A DNA stretch of 55,309 nt from Leptolyngbya iicbica LK (GCF_004212215.1 NZ_QVFV01000002.1:1426727-1482035), one strand, 5' to 3'; positions 46,021-54,515 are shown, numbered from the stretch's first letter. The notes: a model not told the origin generated them from the letters alone. A program made the numbers and translations.

Positions 46021-46053
46021 TCCCCGGAAAATTAACTTCTCTGGGGATTTTTT
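46021..46053 (+). terminator. Terminator of the FAS1 gene
   Basis: TCCCC (46021-46025) / GGGGA (46043-46047) stem followed by six T, 29 nt past the stop. Confidence 0.75.
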
Positions 46054-46072
46054 ATTTATTCACTGATTTAAA

Positions 46073-46437
46073 CCAGCTCAACCAGTGGCTAGAACGGCGT
46101 CAAATTTCCCTGCGGCACCTACCCACAACGTCCTGTAGAGTCGAGCTTAGTAAACGCATTCGCCGTCAAGAAACGGGGAGAATGTTGGACTCCTGACTCG
46201 TAGCTGCGCTGTTCAAAGCCCGTAGTCACGAGCACTAAGAATTGACTGCCGTCCATTGTCCAGCACCAGAGCTGGCCCAGTTTTATTACTGTCTAATGGC
46301 TTCAGAAGCGCGTCACTACGGCACTTACTGAGTGCTAGCAACCACCTTTTTGACCGCGAAGCGATCATGCACGATTGGCGGAACCATCCACCGTGAAAAG
46401 TGAACTGCTTGCCACCTTGCACCCAGAAACGTGAGTC
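46073..46437 (+). pseudogene. miaE: Decayed second copy of miaE
   Basis: Translation in one main frame gives LNQWLERRQISLRHLP, then LSKRIRR, RMLDS-stop-LVAAL, KARSHEH-stop, APELAQF, and LMASEARHYGTY-stop. This tracks the intact miaE at 41594-41955 block by block. It has at least three in-frame stops, a frameshift in the region after VLATT, and no 5' part (the first ~75 codons are missing). Di-iron motifs such as SEARHYG survive only as relics. No product is expected. The terminator of the FAS1 gene lies immediately upstream. Confidence 0.88.
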
Positions 46438-46466
46438 CATAACTGAGCCTGTCAATACTCTCTTGG

Positions 46467-47021
46467 TCAAATTGATGACTGAGCCAACAACTGCTGAGGC
46501 AGCGCTTGCATCACTCGCTGAAAGAGGGCCGGGTCATCCAACGCCTGAGACACCACGAGCGAGCCTTGAATGGCAATGAGGGCGTCTTCGGCTCGCTGTC
46601 GGGCCACCATTGGGTCTATCCCCGCTTCGACCACAACAACAGCGATTGCGGCAATCCACTGCTCAACCGACGCCTTGACTGAGTCGTGAAACAGGTCGCG
46701 GCCAGTGCCAGATTGCAAAATGGCCAGCACACAAGGCTGAGTGCCCCCCGCATAAAGCTCATCAATGCGATCGCACATTTTCTGCAGCCGCACTTCTGGA
46801 CTGCCATCGCCAGCGAGGAGCGCCAGCACATTTGTCTGCACCCACTCACCCGCATAGCCCAGTACCGACTGCACCATTTCATCCTTGCCACCAGGAAAGT
46901 GATGATACAAACTCGCCTTCCCCAATCCGGTTGCTTCCGAAATCTTGGAGAGGGTCGCCCCGTCATAACCGTACTGACGAAACAACGAGAACAAACTCGG
47001 AACGTAAGTTTCCTTAGGCAT
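46467..47021 (-). CDS. TetR-family transcriptional regulator
   Basis: 184 residues. The N-terminal DNA-binding domain has LFRQYGYDGATLSKISEATGLGKASLYHHFPGGKDEM, the TetR helix-turn-helix. The ligand domain resembles the AcrR C-terminal type with VCDRIDELYAGG-like features and a single Cys (CVLAIL). ATG 47021 starts MPKETYVPSL. It faces away from the redox operon at 47141. Two near-palindromic sites in the spacer are likely its operators, so it probably represses itself and that operon; the inducer is unknown. Confidence 0.92.
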   Translation of the reverse strand: MPKETYVPSLFSLFRQYGYDGATLSKISEATGLGKASLYHHFPGGKDEMVQSVLGYAGEWVQTNVLALLAGDGSPEVRLQKMCDRIDELYAGGTQPCVLAILQSGTGRDLFHDSVKASVEQWIAAIAVVVVEAGIDPMVARQRAEDALIAIQGSLVVSQALDDPALFQRVMQALPQQLLAQSSI

Positions 47022-47054
47022 TGCGAACACTTTTGGAGGCAGACGTTGACAGTA

Positions 47055-47070
47055 TACCAAACGTTCGGTA
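47055..47070. promoter_or_regulatory. Candidate TetR operator 1
   Basis: TACCAAACGTTCGGTA is a 16-bp palindrome with one mismatched pair. It lies 34 nt before the tetR start. Its core CGTTCGGT is shared with operator 2. Confidence 0.65.
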
Positions 47071-47087
47071 CAGTTGACTTAGCTTGA

Positions 47088-47101
47088 ACCGATCGTTCGG
47101 T
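47088..47101. promoter_or_regulatory. Candidate TetR operator 2
   Basis: ACCGATCGTTCGGT is a 14-bp palindrome with one mismatched pair. Its centre is 32 bp, about three helical turns, from that of operator 1. It lies about 40 nt before the start of the thioredoxin-reductase-like gene. Confidence 0.65.
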
Positions 47102-47140
47102 CTAAGTATTCCCACTTGATATCCTCTTTTGGAGGTTGCG

Positions 47141-48124
47141 ATGCAACTGACGAAGCAAACCCTTAATCAACGCAATGACCACGTTTACGATGCATTAGTG
47201 GTTGGCGGCGGTGCCGCCGGACTCTCCGCTGGCATTTATCTCCAGCGCTATCTGCTCTCCACGCTGATGATTGATAAAGGCAAAGCCCGCTCTTTCTGGA
47301 TGCAAGAATTGCACAACTACTTAGGATTGCCGCCCGATACCCCCGGCAGAGAAGTGCTCAAGCAAGGCAAAGAGCACTACCTTTCTCTCGAAGGCGACTA
47401 TCTCAACGCCTATGTGGAAGAGGTGATCGATGAAGGCGAAACGTTGGCGGTGAAAGTGCGCATTGGGCGTCAAAATCCCATCTACAAGGTGTTTCGCACG
47501 CGCTATCTAATCGCGGCCAGCGGCATTATTGACCACTTGCCGCAACTGGCTGATATGAAAAACGTGTTCGACTATGCCGGATACAACCTGCATGTTTGTC
47601 TCATCTGTGACGGCTACGAGATGCGTGACCAGCGCGTCGGTGTTTTCGGCAGCACCGCGAGCAGCTTGCAAGTCGCGTTTCCTCTCGGTTGGTTCACGCC
47701 TCACATCACTTTGTTCACGAACGGGGCCTTTGAGATCGAGGATGAATTACGCGATCGCTTCACCGCAGCCGGTTACACCATCAACGAACAGCCAATCCAC
47801 CAGTTCTTGGGTGAAAACCACCAAATGTCTGGGGTGGAATTAGCCGATGGTTCCATGGTTGAACTAGATGCTGGTCTCGTCTCCATGGGTTCCAAGTATC
47901 ACGCCGATTATCTGCAAGGCATCGACCTGGAATATCAGGGCGGCAATCTGGTGACAGATGCCATGAACCGCACCTCACACCCTCGGATCTTTGCTGTCGG
48001 CGACCTCAAAGTAGGTATGAACCAGGTGGTAATTGCTGCAGCCGATGGCGCCAACGCTGCCACCCAAATTTGGCGCGATATCCGTCGGGTCGAAGGCAGC
48101 CGTCGCAGTCAGAGGGTAGCCTAA
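47141..48124 (+). CDS. Thioredoxin-reductase-like FAD/NAD(P) oxidoreductase
   Basis: A 327-residue flavoprotein of the thioredoxin-reductase class. The FAD-binding GGGAAGLSAGIYLQRY lies near residue 25. The redox-active pair is in CLICDGYE (CxxC), followed by the NAD(P)-binding VGVFGSTASSLQVA. The C-terminal FAD motif is IFAVGDLKVGMNQVVIAAADGANAA. The second Rossmann motif is degenerate (GSTAS rather than GGGxS), so cofactor preference is unclear. ATG 47141 follows GGAGG (47131-47135). It is the first gene of an operon with a VOC and a PPOX protein, under probable TetR control, which suggests an inducible response to an electrophile or oxidant. Confidence 0.88.
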   Translation: MQLTKQTLNQRNDHVYDALVVGGGAAGLSAGIYLQRYLLSTLMIDKGKARSFWMQELHNYLGLPPDTPGREVLKQGKEHYLSLEGDYLNAYVEEVIDEGETLAVKVRIGRQNPIYKVFRTRYLIAASGIIDHLPQLADMKNVFDYAGYNLHVCLICDGYEMRDQRVGVFGSTASSLQVAFPLGWFTPHITLFTNGAFEIEDELRDRFTAAGYTINEQPIHQFLGENHQMSGVELADGSMVELDAGLVSMGSKYHADYLQGIDLEYQGGNLVTDAMNRTSHPRIFAVGDLKVGMNQVVIAAADGANAATQIWRDIRRVEGSRRSQRVA

Positions 48125-48181
48125 CAACTTTGAATTTCCCTTGTTCGTTTGTCCCGTTTTCGTTGTAAAGAGGCAATGACC

Positions 48182-48583
48182 ATGGCCATCACCCAAGGCC
48201 TTCATCATCTAGGCTTGACCGTTTCCAATATCGATCAAACCCGTGATTTTTTCGTCAATGTTTTGGCATTCAAACAAGTCGGGGCAAAACCCGATTATCC
48301 GGCCTACTTCGTGTCAGATGGAACAACGTTGCTGACCCTCTGGCAAGCAAAGGATCCAGAGTCTGCGGTGCCCTTTAATCGCCACACGAATATTGGTTTG
48401 CATCACTTTGCGCTCAAAGTTGATGGAGCTGCCACGCTCACGGCTCTGCATGAAAAACTCCAAGCGATCGCAGACGTCACCATTGAATTTGCCCCGGAAC
48501 CCTTAGGTAACGGCCCCACCCAGCACATGATGTTGATCATTCCCGGTGGCATTCGGATGGAGTTGACCGCTCCAGCGCAGTAG
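48182..48583 (+). CDS. VOC-superfamily (glyoxalase-like) protein
   Basis: A 133-residue vicinal-oxygen-chelate protein with two beta-alpha-beta-beta-beta units. The first metal His is in GLHHLGLTVSNIDQTRDFF, the second in GLHHFALKVDG, and the Glu in GIRMELTAP. The family covers glyoxalase I, dioxygenases and resistance proteins that bind or thiol-conjugate electrophiles. ATG 48182 has AAGAGG at good spacing; ATG 48176 is too close. It is the second gene of the TetR-controlled operon. Confidence 0.88.
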   Translation: MAITQGLHHLGLTVSNIDQTRDFFVNVLAFKQVGAKPDYPAYFVSDGTTLLTLWQAKDPESAVPFNRHTNIGLHHFALKVDGAATLTALHEKLQAIADVTIEFAPEPLGNGPTQHMMLIIPGGIRMELTAPAQ

Positions 48584-48622
48584 TCCAACTTCTCCCCGTT
48601 CATCTATCAAGGAGCCTTGACC

Positions 48623-49585
48623 ATGGCGATTCCTGGCTGGCAACAAGCAGCGTCCCCCTTTCACTCAGGCGAACAAGCGATTCAAGCAAAACTGGGGGCC
48701 CGCGATCGCATGGAAGTACTGGGTCGCCGCATGATTCGGGACTTTTTGCCCGAGCAGCATCAGCAGTTCTATGCCCAACTGTCCTACTTTTTAGTGGGGA
48801 CAGTGGATCGCGAGGGACAGCCTTGGGCCTCAATCTTGGTGGGTGAACCGGGGTTTATTACGGCGACGAGCGATCGCACCCTCCACATTGCCGCACAACC
48901 GCTCTTTGGTGATCCGCTGAGCGAGACCCTGACAGTGGGCGCTGACATCGGCTTTCTCGGCATTGAGCTGCACACCCGCCGCCGCAATCGCATCAATGGC
49001 ATAGTCAGCGCCATCACCAGCGATGGCTTCGAGGTTGCCGTGGGGCAAACCTTTGGCAACTGTCCCAAATATATTCAGGCGCGTCAGTTTGACCTACAAG
49101 GGTTTGAGCCAGCGGCTGCCAAACCCCTGCAAACGCTGCGTGCATTAGGTGAAACCGAACGGGCTGCGATCGCCGCCGCGGATACTTTCTTTATCGCGAC
49201 GGCTTATCTGGATGCGGCTGCCGGCGTCGCCAAAGGGGTTGATGTCTCCCATCGCGGCGGCAAACCGGGCTTTGTTCGCGTCGATGGCGACACTCTGACA
49301 GTGCCAGACTTTGCCGGCAACTATCACTTCAATACCTTTGGCAATATCGAAGTGAATCCCCGAGCAGGTTTGCTTTTTATCGATTTTGAAAGTGGCGACC
49401 TGCTGTATCTCACAGGCAAGGCCGAAGTCATTTGGGATGGCAATCCCGAAATTGAACGCTATGCCGGGGCTGAGCGGCTGTTCAAATTTCATACGGAGAA
49501 AGGTATGCGAGTTCAAGGCAGCTTACCCCTAACCTGGTCACCCGCCGCAGTGTCGCCATTTCTTCAGGAAACGGGGGCTTGGTGA
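48623..49585 (+). CDS. Pyridoxamine-5'-phosphate-oxidase-like FMN protein
   Basis: 320 residues with a flavin-reductase-like split barrel of the PPOX superfamily in each half: AQLSYFLVGTVDREGQPWASILVGEPGFI (about 50-80) and AADTFFIATAYLDAAAGVAKGVDVSHRGGKPGFVRV (about 190-225). The latter is the FMN-binding part of the putative general-stress 'pyridoxamine 5'-phosphate oxidase family' proteins. It closes with NYHFNTFGNIEVNPRAGLLFIDFESGDLLYLTGKAEV. AAGGAG lies 8 nt before ATG 48623. It is the last gene of the operon. Its true substrate is unknown. Confidence 0.87.
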   Translation: MAIPGWQQAASPFHSGEQAIQAKLGARDRMEVLGRRMIRDFLPEQHQQFYAQLSYFLVGTVDREGQPWASILVGEPGFITATSDRTLHIAAQPLFGDPLSETLTVGADIGFLGIELHTRRRNRINGIVSAITSDGFEVAVGQTFGNCPKYIQARQFDLQGFEPAAAKPLQTLRALGETERAAIAAADTFFIATAYLDAAAGVAKGVDVSHRGGKPGFVRVDGDTLTVPDFAGNYHFNTFGNIEVNPRAGLLFIDFESGDLLYLTGKAEVIWDGNPEIERYAGAERLFKFHTEKGMRVQGSLPLTWSPAAVSPFLQETGAW

Positions 49586-49650
49586 TACTGCCTGAGGCCA
49601 GAAATTTCCCGAAGCTCCTCACCGTAAGCTGATCACCCCCAGCGTCACAA

Positions 49651-50223
49651 TCAGGATTCGGGGTGCTTGAACTGGCGATAGCGGCGACGGGCCCGGCGGA
49701 TCAGGGGTAAACCGGCAAAGTAACTAGCCGTCCCAAAGATGGCTCCCATCACCAGGCTGCCTAGCATCAAGGCGACGCCAACATCAGCGCCAGTTTCGAG
49801 CCAAGCTTTCATCGATTCGACATCGGTAAACAAGTTGACGACAGGCCGCCCCAAGATCCAACTGCCGAGACGATAGTTAAAGGCGTAAATCGGCAAATAG
49901 GTTAGGGGATTGCTAATCCAAGTGCCTGCTGCCGCCATGAGAGGATTGCCCTTGATGCGAAAGGCGATCGCCACCCCCATGATAGTTTGCAGTCCAAACA
50001 ACGGGAACATTCCCGCAAACACCCCCGCAGCCAAGCCTCGCGCCAATTCCTTGGGATGCCCTCGCAGACGAATAAATTTCAGATAAATATAGCGACTGCG
50101 CCGCTTGATCTGTACCCACCAAGAGCGCGATGAGCTTGACGACTGAGGCAAACGGCCAGGGGAAGACACAGCAGATTCATGGGGTAAAGGAGTGATGGGC
50201 ACTGTGGTTTTCAGCAAATCCAA
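49651..50223 (-). CDS. DUF2062 membrane protein
   Basis: A 190-residue protein with the DUF2062 core. RGHPKELARGLAAGVFAGMFPLFGLQTIMGVAIAFRIKGN leads to the AAGTWISNPLTYLPIYAFNYRLGSWILG motif. About three membrane helices follow, with a basic tail (RRARRRYRQFKHPES). The N-terminal 45 residues are polar and Ser-rich. Function unknown. It stands alone, convergent with the redox operon. Confidence 0.88.
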   Translation of the reverse strand: MDLLKTTVPITPLPHESAVSSPGRLPQSSSSSRSWWVQIKRRSRYIYLKFIRLRGHPKELARGLAAGVFAGMFPLFGLQTIMGVAIAFRIKGNPLMAAAGTWISNPLTYLPIYAFNYRLGSWILGRPVVNLFTDVESMKAWLETGADVGVALMLGSLVMGAIFGTASYFAGLPLIRRARRRYRQFKHPES

Positions 50224-50527
50224 AGAAAACGTTAACTAGTCACTATTCTAGAAGTTCCCTCAATCAGTTGAGAGCAAGCAGCGAAGTTTCATTTTGCCTT
50301 CACAGTTTTTGTAGCGGATGCAGCGGTTTCTCTTCTGGCGGTCAGTAACATCGACAATCAAACAGAGTGATATCAGCGCTGCCACCAAGGCAATACGCCT
50401 AGCGTGAAGAAAGACTGGCAAGTTGTCAATTCTGAGACAGATCGATAGCATTGACATAGGTTACAAAAGTTAACACTCTCAAAGCGGTGCGTTTTTGAGT
50501 TCATCCCCTGTAAATGGATAGCTGTTT
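50224..50527. promoter_or_regulatory. Spacer between divergent DUF2062 and lyase genes
   Basis: 304 nt, AT-richer towards 50470 (ACAAAAGTTAACACTCTC). It should hold both promoters. No gene or structured RNA is recognised. Confidence 0.3.
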
Positions 50528-51064
50528 ATGCCCTACTCCTTAGATACTGCTCGTATTCTGGCGGAACCCCTGGTCGCTTCATTTTTTCAAGCTTGCGAGG
50601 GTGACTGGCGCTCTAAGCGGCGCTATTACACGCTCAAAAGTGGTGATGTTCAAGAAGTGGTGAGCTACATCAACATTCGGTTTTTGTCGGCAGACGCAGC
50701 AGAACTAGAGACTTTGCATCAGCTACATGATTTGCCAGAGCGCACCCCACTGATCTGTGGTGCTCAAGTCACTTGGGAGAGTAACTACATCCACACCCAG
50801 CGAAAACCTGTCAACGGCTCCACTTTGTTTGGGGTCAGGGGCACAACGCTGTATCGCGATCGCGGCTTTGCCACCGCAAAACCAGTAACGGCGGACTTTA
50901 CTTTCCGTGAGCCACGCACCATGGTGTTAAAGACTGCCTACGACGGCTCAAGCTTTGAAGAAGAAATCAAATTGATCGGTGACTCGACTCGCACACGACA
51001 GACCATCATTTCTCGAGCTGGAGAAGAAATCATGATTGGTCAATATTTAGAACAGCGCTGCTAA
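50528..51064 (+). CDS. cpcS: CpcS/CpeS-type phycobiliprotein lyase
   Basis: A 178-residue protein of the T-type chromophore lyase family, a lipocalin-like barrel. It attaches phycocyanobilin to a conserved Cys (Cys84) of phycocyanin beta or allophycocyanin subunits. It shows SFFQACEGDWRSKRRYYTLKSGDVQEVVSYI, CGAQVTWESNYI, GVRGTTLYRDRGFATAKPVTADFTF and TRQTIISRAGEEIMIGQYLEQR, the family's C-terminal hallmark. Which member (CpcS, CpcU, CpeS) cannot be fixed without comparison. Its presence implies phycobilisomes. Confidence 0.87.
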   Translation: MPYSLDTARILAEPLVASFFQACEGDWRSKRRYYTLKSGDVQEVVSYINIRFLSADAAELETLHQLHDLPERTPLICGAQVTWESNYIHTQRKPVNGSTLFGVRGTTLYRDRGFATAKPVTADFTFREPRTMVLKTAYDGSSFEEEIKLIGDSTRTRQTIISRAGEEIMIGQYLEQRC

Positions 51065-51099
51065 GGAATCAGGAATTTATAAAATCCAAGTCTTGTTGG

Positions 51100-51148
51100 G
51101 CAGGCATCTTGCTTGCCCTCAGACAGTCGTCTCGACTGTCCACACTTA
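51100..51148. repeat. Interspersed hairpin repeat, copy 2
   Basis: Starts GCAGGCATCTTG and ends TGTCCACACTTA. The centre is a perfect 8-bp stem GACAGTCG / CGACTGTC (51122-51140) with a TCT loop. The outer blocks and total length equal those of copy 1 at 42114-42162, while the paired bases differ in a compensated way. Confidence 0.55.
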
Positions 51149-51188
51149 ATTGAATTCTCATTCCTAAGTGCTCTCTGTTTAGCAAACC

Positions 51189-51238
51189 ACGCAAAACCAG
51201 TGTCTGGCGTTAATGAATGCTAGGCACTGGTTTTGCGT
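51189..51238. repeat. 50-nt near-perfect inverted repeat
   Basis: ACGCAAAACCAGTG (51189-51202) and CACTGGTTTTGCGT (51225-51238) pair perfectly. The inner bases add nine more pairs, three of them G-T wobbles, leaving an AATG loop, so the stem is about 23 bp. No T-run follows on either strand. It may be a terminator for the lyase gene or a small repeat element. Confidence 0.65.
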
Positions 51239-51342
51239 ATAGGAGAAGCGCCTACCTACGACGCCCATCCATCAACCCCAGACCAACAAAACGCTCGGTT
51301 TAACGGGAGGCGTTGAGAATGTTTTTCTTTGGGGAAGATAGT

Positions 51343-51382
51343 CAAAACAAAGCCCTTGAGGCTTTTTAAGCGCTCAAGGGCT
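51343..51382 (-). terminator. Terminator of tRNA-Glu
   Basis: Minus strand: AGCCCTTGAG (51382-51373) / CTCAAGGGCT (51360-51351) with a 12-nt loop, followed by TTGTTTT. It lies 13 nt past the tRNA 3' end. Confidence 0.8.
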
Positions 51383-51394
51383 AATGCTATGTAA

Positions 51395-51467
51395 TACCCC
51401 CAGGGGAATTCGAATCCCCGTCGCCTCCGTGAAAGGGAGGTGTCCTAGGCCTCTAGACGATGGGGGC
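51395..51467 (-). tRNA. trnE: tRNA-Glu (UUC)
   Basis: A 73-nt cloverleaf on the minus strand. The acceptor stem GCCCCCA pairs with TGGGGGT plus discriminator A. The D arm is GTCTAGAGGCCTAGGAC. The anticodon stem CCTCC/GGAGG encloses CTTTCAC, giving anticodon TTC. The T arm is GGGGATTCGAATTCCCC. CCA is not encoded. Besides translation, tRNA-Glu is the substrate for glutamyl-tRNA reductase at the start of tetrapyrrole synthesis, which feeds hemH and the chlorophyll branch where Gun4 acts. Confidence 0.97.
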
Positions 51468-51588
51468 CTGTGTTATTCGACACTGATTAATATAAACAAA
51501 TGCTGTAACAGTGTCAAACAAATTTGCTGAGTTTGTGAAAACTGCTCGAAGCTTGCTGGAGCAGGCTTTCTGCATCCAGCAGTATAGG

Positions 51589-51888
51589 CTATTTTAGGCC
51601 GCCAGCATTGCGCAGTCGGATAACCTGACGGCGCATCTCGGGGGAAGCATCCAACTCCGCGACTTCTTGCACCCTAACGTCCGCCTGCAAGGGTTCAAGA
51701 TAGTTATCGCTGCCATAGGAGTAGGCATCGATTAGAATCTGCAACAGTTGATCGCGATCGCACTGAGCTAGCTCCTCTTCAATCAGGCGAAACTTGAGCG
51801 TGACTTCACACTCATAGATTCCCACCTGCGGCGTTGATGGTTGAATTGCCGGATTCGCATTTGTGGAACAGAGTTTCATCTTTGTCAT
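51589..51888 (-). CDS. Small conserved-looking protein of unknown function
   Basis: A 99-residue protein: a ~20-residue variable N-terminus, then VGIYECEVTLKFRLIEEELAQCDRDQLLQILIDAYSYGSDNYLEPLQADVRVQEVAELDASPEMRRQVIRLRN in compact form. It is predicted as a small alpha/beta domain. No signal peptide or membrane helix. I recall no function. ATG 51888 is taken; ATG 51879 is an alternative. It stands alone near tRNA-Glu. Confidence 0.62.
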   Translation of the reverse strand: MTKMKLCSTNANPAIQPSTPQVGIYECEVTLKFRLIEEELAQCDRDQLLQILIDAYSYGSDNYLEPLQADVRVQEVAELDASPEMRRQVIRLRNAGGLK

Positions 51889-52682
51889 GCCCGCCTAATC
51901 GGAACAGTGGTGGCTGTGCAGTGAGCCGGTCTCATCAGCAATTAGCTTTACAGCCCTGAATGAGTACATCGCTTTGGTGCCTGACTCTATAAAACCAAGA
52001 TTCCCTGGAAAAAGGCGAACTGAAACGACGATTTTATCGGATTAATAAATTCTCTTGCTATTAGCTTTAAAGAAACATCTCGTTTCCCAAAATACACTGA
52101 CATAATCAGCTCAAAACTTTTGTATCCCCCTGAATAGAGTCGTTTCAGAAGACAGCTAGTCACTTGCTATTACTTGCTGCGCCTGTGACCACACACGTTC
52201 AAGACAGCCTTTAAACATCCGTAAAAAGACTGAATTAAGGTTTTACTCATCAATTATCTCAGTACTGAGACTTAGAGGAATTGAAGGTTTTTCCAAAAGC
52301 TGGTGTAAATATTTTGGGCATCCCTGCATTAATACGGCTAAATTCACTGCCATGCTGAAGCAAAAATCACTCTCAGAACTCAGTAAGATCTGGCAATTGT
52401 AATCACTAGCGGTCAACCTTCTTTCAAGAGTCGTCAGTGAAACTTCAAACTTGGCAACTACGCACTGCCTAAAGGCGACCTGTCCTGGCTGTGAAGGACG
52501 GCCAAGACAGACTGATTTGAGCACACGAGGACGTCTAGATATATCTTGTTATCTCGCGGCCTGGATGCCTTGAAGGTACGTGGTACAGAAGTCTCAATTT
52601 TTTCAGGCTTTGATCTCCAATGGTTTTAGCGCTTTCAGCGCTTCGCTCACTGGGCTGACATCGTGTGTGACAACTCCGTATA
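51889..52682. other. Long spacer, no convincing gene
   Basis: About 790 nt. The only longer frames are 52243-52524 and 52535-52732 on the minus strand, both without recognisable domains or ribosome-binding sites; the second overlaps the kinase 3' end. AT-rich between 52000 and 52260. No HIP1 site was noticed. Confidence 0.35.
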
Positions 52683-54515
52683 TTAACCGACTTGGTTGGG
52701 GGCAATGAGTTGCCACCATCGCACTGTCTCATCGGCAGCAGTGCTGATCAGGGTGTGGCCGTCAGGGGCAAATCGCAAATCACCAATAGTCCAACCGTGA
52801 TGCAACTCAGTCGATCGATGATGGGTGACCGATGACCACCGCCAAAGAGGGATGGTGCCATCGCGACTGCCGATCGCCAGCCAGCGTTCATCCGCGCTGA
52901 GGGCGATCGCGCTGACCGCATCTTGACACTGTTCCAATACTTCATGCTGCGCAAAATCGAGAAGTGACCAAACAACGACTCGCCCAGTGCGATCGCCAGT
53001 GATCAGGGCGGGCGGGCTCACACTCAGAGCCACCGCGCGCAGGGGGGATTTGGCGGTCCAGGTATGCAGCAGTTGACCGCTGGGCAGCGCCCACAGTCTG
53101 AGGGTGCCCGCTTCGCACACGCTGGCGAGACGAGTGCTGTCAGGACTGAGGGCCACATCGTTCACTTGACCTGAATGGCGCACCAGATCGAAGCGCTGCT
53201 TGCCGGTGTCTAAATCCCAAACTGAGATGTGCCCCCCGATATCAGCCACAATCAACGTCGTGCCGTCGGGCGTGAGGGCGATCGCGGTCACGGGCCTGCC
53301 GCGTTGACGCAGACTTTGCTGGACTCGATAAGAGGTCAAATCCCATTGCAGAATCTGGCCATCTAGGCCCGCTGTGATCAGGCGATCGCCGGCTGGATGA
53401 AACGCCACTGCCGTGACGGCATCCCGATGACCAGCGCCGAATCCCAAACGGGGAGCCAGCGTTTGCAGGACCTCGCCCGTTTGCCGATCCCAGAGTTGGA
53501 AGGTGTGGTCGCTGTTGGCGGTGGACACGGCGCGACCATCGGGACTCAGGGCCAGGGCATTCACGGTGCGGCCTGGGGTGGGCCAGGTTTGGGTGCAATG
53601 CCAGGTGGCCGCAGGGAGTGGCGACAGCGATTGCGAGTTGGGCGGTTGCCACAGTCCGGCGGGAGCCAGATCGGCGAGTACGACTTCGGCATTGGCATAG
53701 CGGCTGCGGAGCGATCGCGCCACCAACCGATCCAGCACTCGTCCCAAAGCTGCCCCCACGGGCGTCGGCACAAAGTCGCGCCACACCCACCGATCTTCCG
53801 CCACGGAGTACAGATCAAAGGGATGCTCGCCCGTGAGCACATGCAGGCAGGTAATGCCTAAACCGTAGAGATCGCTGGCGGGCACGGCTTTGCCCAGGGC
53901 TTGCTCGGGGGCAGCATACCCAGCGCTGCCGATAACGGTGCCCGTGCGTTCCAGTTCCGTGGCGGTGGGGGCGGTGCGGGCGGCCCCAAAATCGACGAGG
54001 ATGGGCGGCCCCTCGGTCGGCAGCAAAATGTTTTCGGGTTTGATGTCGCGATGGATGATGCCCTGCTCGTGAATGTATTGCAGCACGGGCAACAGTTCCA
54101 TGAGGAGCGATCGCACCTGCGTTTCGTCAAAGACCCCGTCGGCCTGCAAGACCTGTGCCAAATTGCGTCCGGCGATGTATGACTGCACCAGACAAATGTC
54201 GCGGGCTGATTCCAAAATGGCGATGAGTTGGGGAATCTGGGGATGCTGGCCCAACTTAGCAAGGCGTTTCGCTTCGGCTAAGTCGCGATCGCGGCTGCCC
54301 TGCGATCGCAGAATTTGTTTGATCACACATCGCTGGGGCGGCGACTCGGCCTCGTCCCAAGCCAGAAACGTGCGCCCAAACCCGCCGCGCCCCAATTCTT
54401 CAATCGGGCGAAAGCGCTGGCCCAGCAATAGCCGTGACCCACAAGCCTGGCAGCGATCGCGATCGTCCCCATTCTCGGGTTGCGAGCATTGCGGGTTGAT
54501 GCAGAGGGTCGTCAT
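52683..54515 (-). CDS. Ser/Thr protein kinase with zinc ribbon and WD40 repeats
   Basis: 610 residues. A four-Cys zinc ribbon (Cys5, Cys10, Cys22, Cys25) precedes a Hanks-type kinase domain (about 33-300). The kinase residues are complete: the glycine loop ELGRGGFGRTF, Lys66 in CVIKQIL, the catalytic HRDIKPEN with Asp157, DFG at 175-177 and APEQ. Residues 315-605 form about seven WD40 blades with repeated LSPD.....S...D....LW units. It should be an active, soluble kinase that docks partners on its propeller. This architecture is typical of filamentous cyanobacteria. ATG 54515 begins the zinc ribbon. Confidence 0.93.
   Translation of the reverse strand: MTTLCINPQCSQPENGDDRDRCQACGSRLLLGQRFRPIEELGRGGFGRTFLAWDEAESPPQRCVIKQILRSQGSRDRDLAEAKRLAKLGQHPQIPQLIAILESARDICLVQSYIAGRNLAQVLQADGVFDETQVRSLLMELLPVLQYIHEQGIIHRDIKPENILLPTEGPPILVDFGAARTAPTATELERTGTVIGSAGYAAPEQALGKAVPASDLYGLGITCLHVLTGEHPFDLYSVAEDRWVWRDFVPTPVGAALGRVLDRLVARSLRSRYANAEVVLADLAPAGLWQPPNSQSLSPLPAATWHCTQTWPTPGRTVNALALSPDGRAVSTANSDHTFQLWDRQTGEVLQTLAPRLGFGAGHRDAVTAVAFHPAGDRLITAGLDGQILQWDLTSYRVQQSLRQRGRPVTAIALTPDGTTLIVADIGGHISVWDLDTGKQRFDLVRHSGQVNDVALSPDSTRLASVCEAGTLRLWALPSGQLLHTWTAKSPLRAVALSVSPPALITGDRTGRVVVWSLLDFAQHEVLEQCQDAVSAIALSADERWLAIGSRDGTIPLWRWSSVTHHRSTELHHGWTIGDLRFAPDGHTLISTAADETVRWWQLIAPNQVG

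Larger units (their letters stand above)
51065..51394. other. Spacer rich in inverted repeats
   Basis: 330 nt between the lyase gene and tRNA-Glu. It contains the second interspersed hairpin repeat (51100-51148), a 50-nt near-perfect palindrome (51189-51238) and the tRNA terminator (51343-51382). No coding frame is supported. Confidence 0.5.

Noticed and set aside
52243-52524. 93-codon minus-strand frame before the WD40 kinase
   Set aside because: No recognisable domain or initiation signal. Left as spacer.
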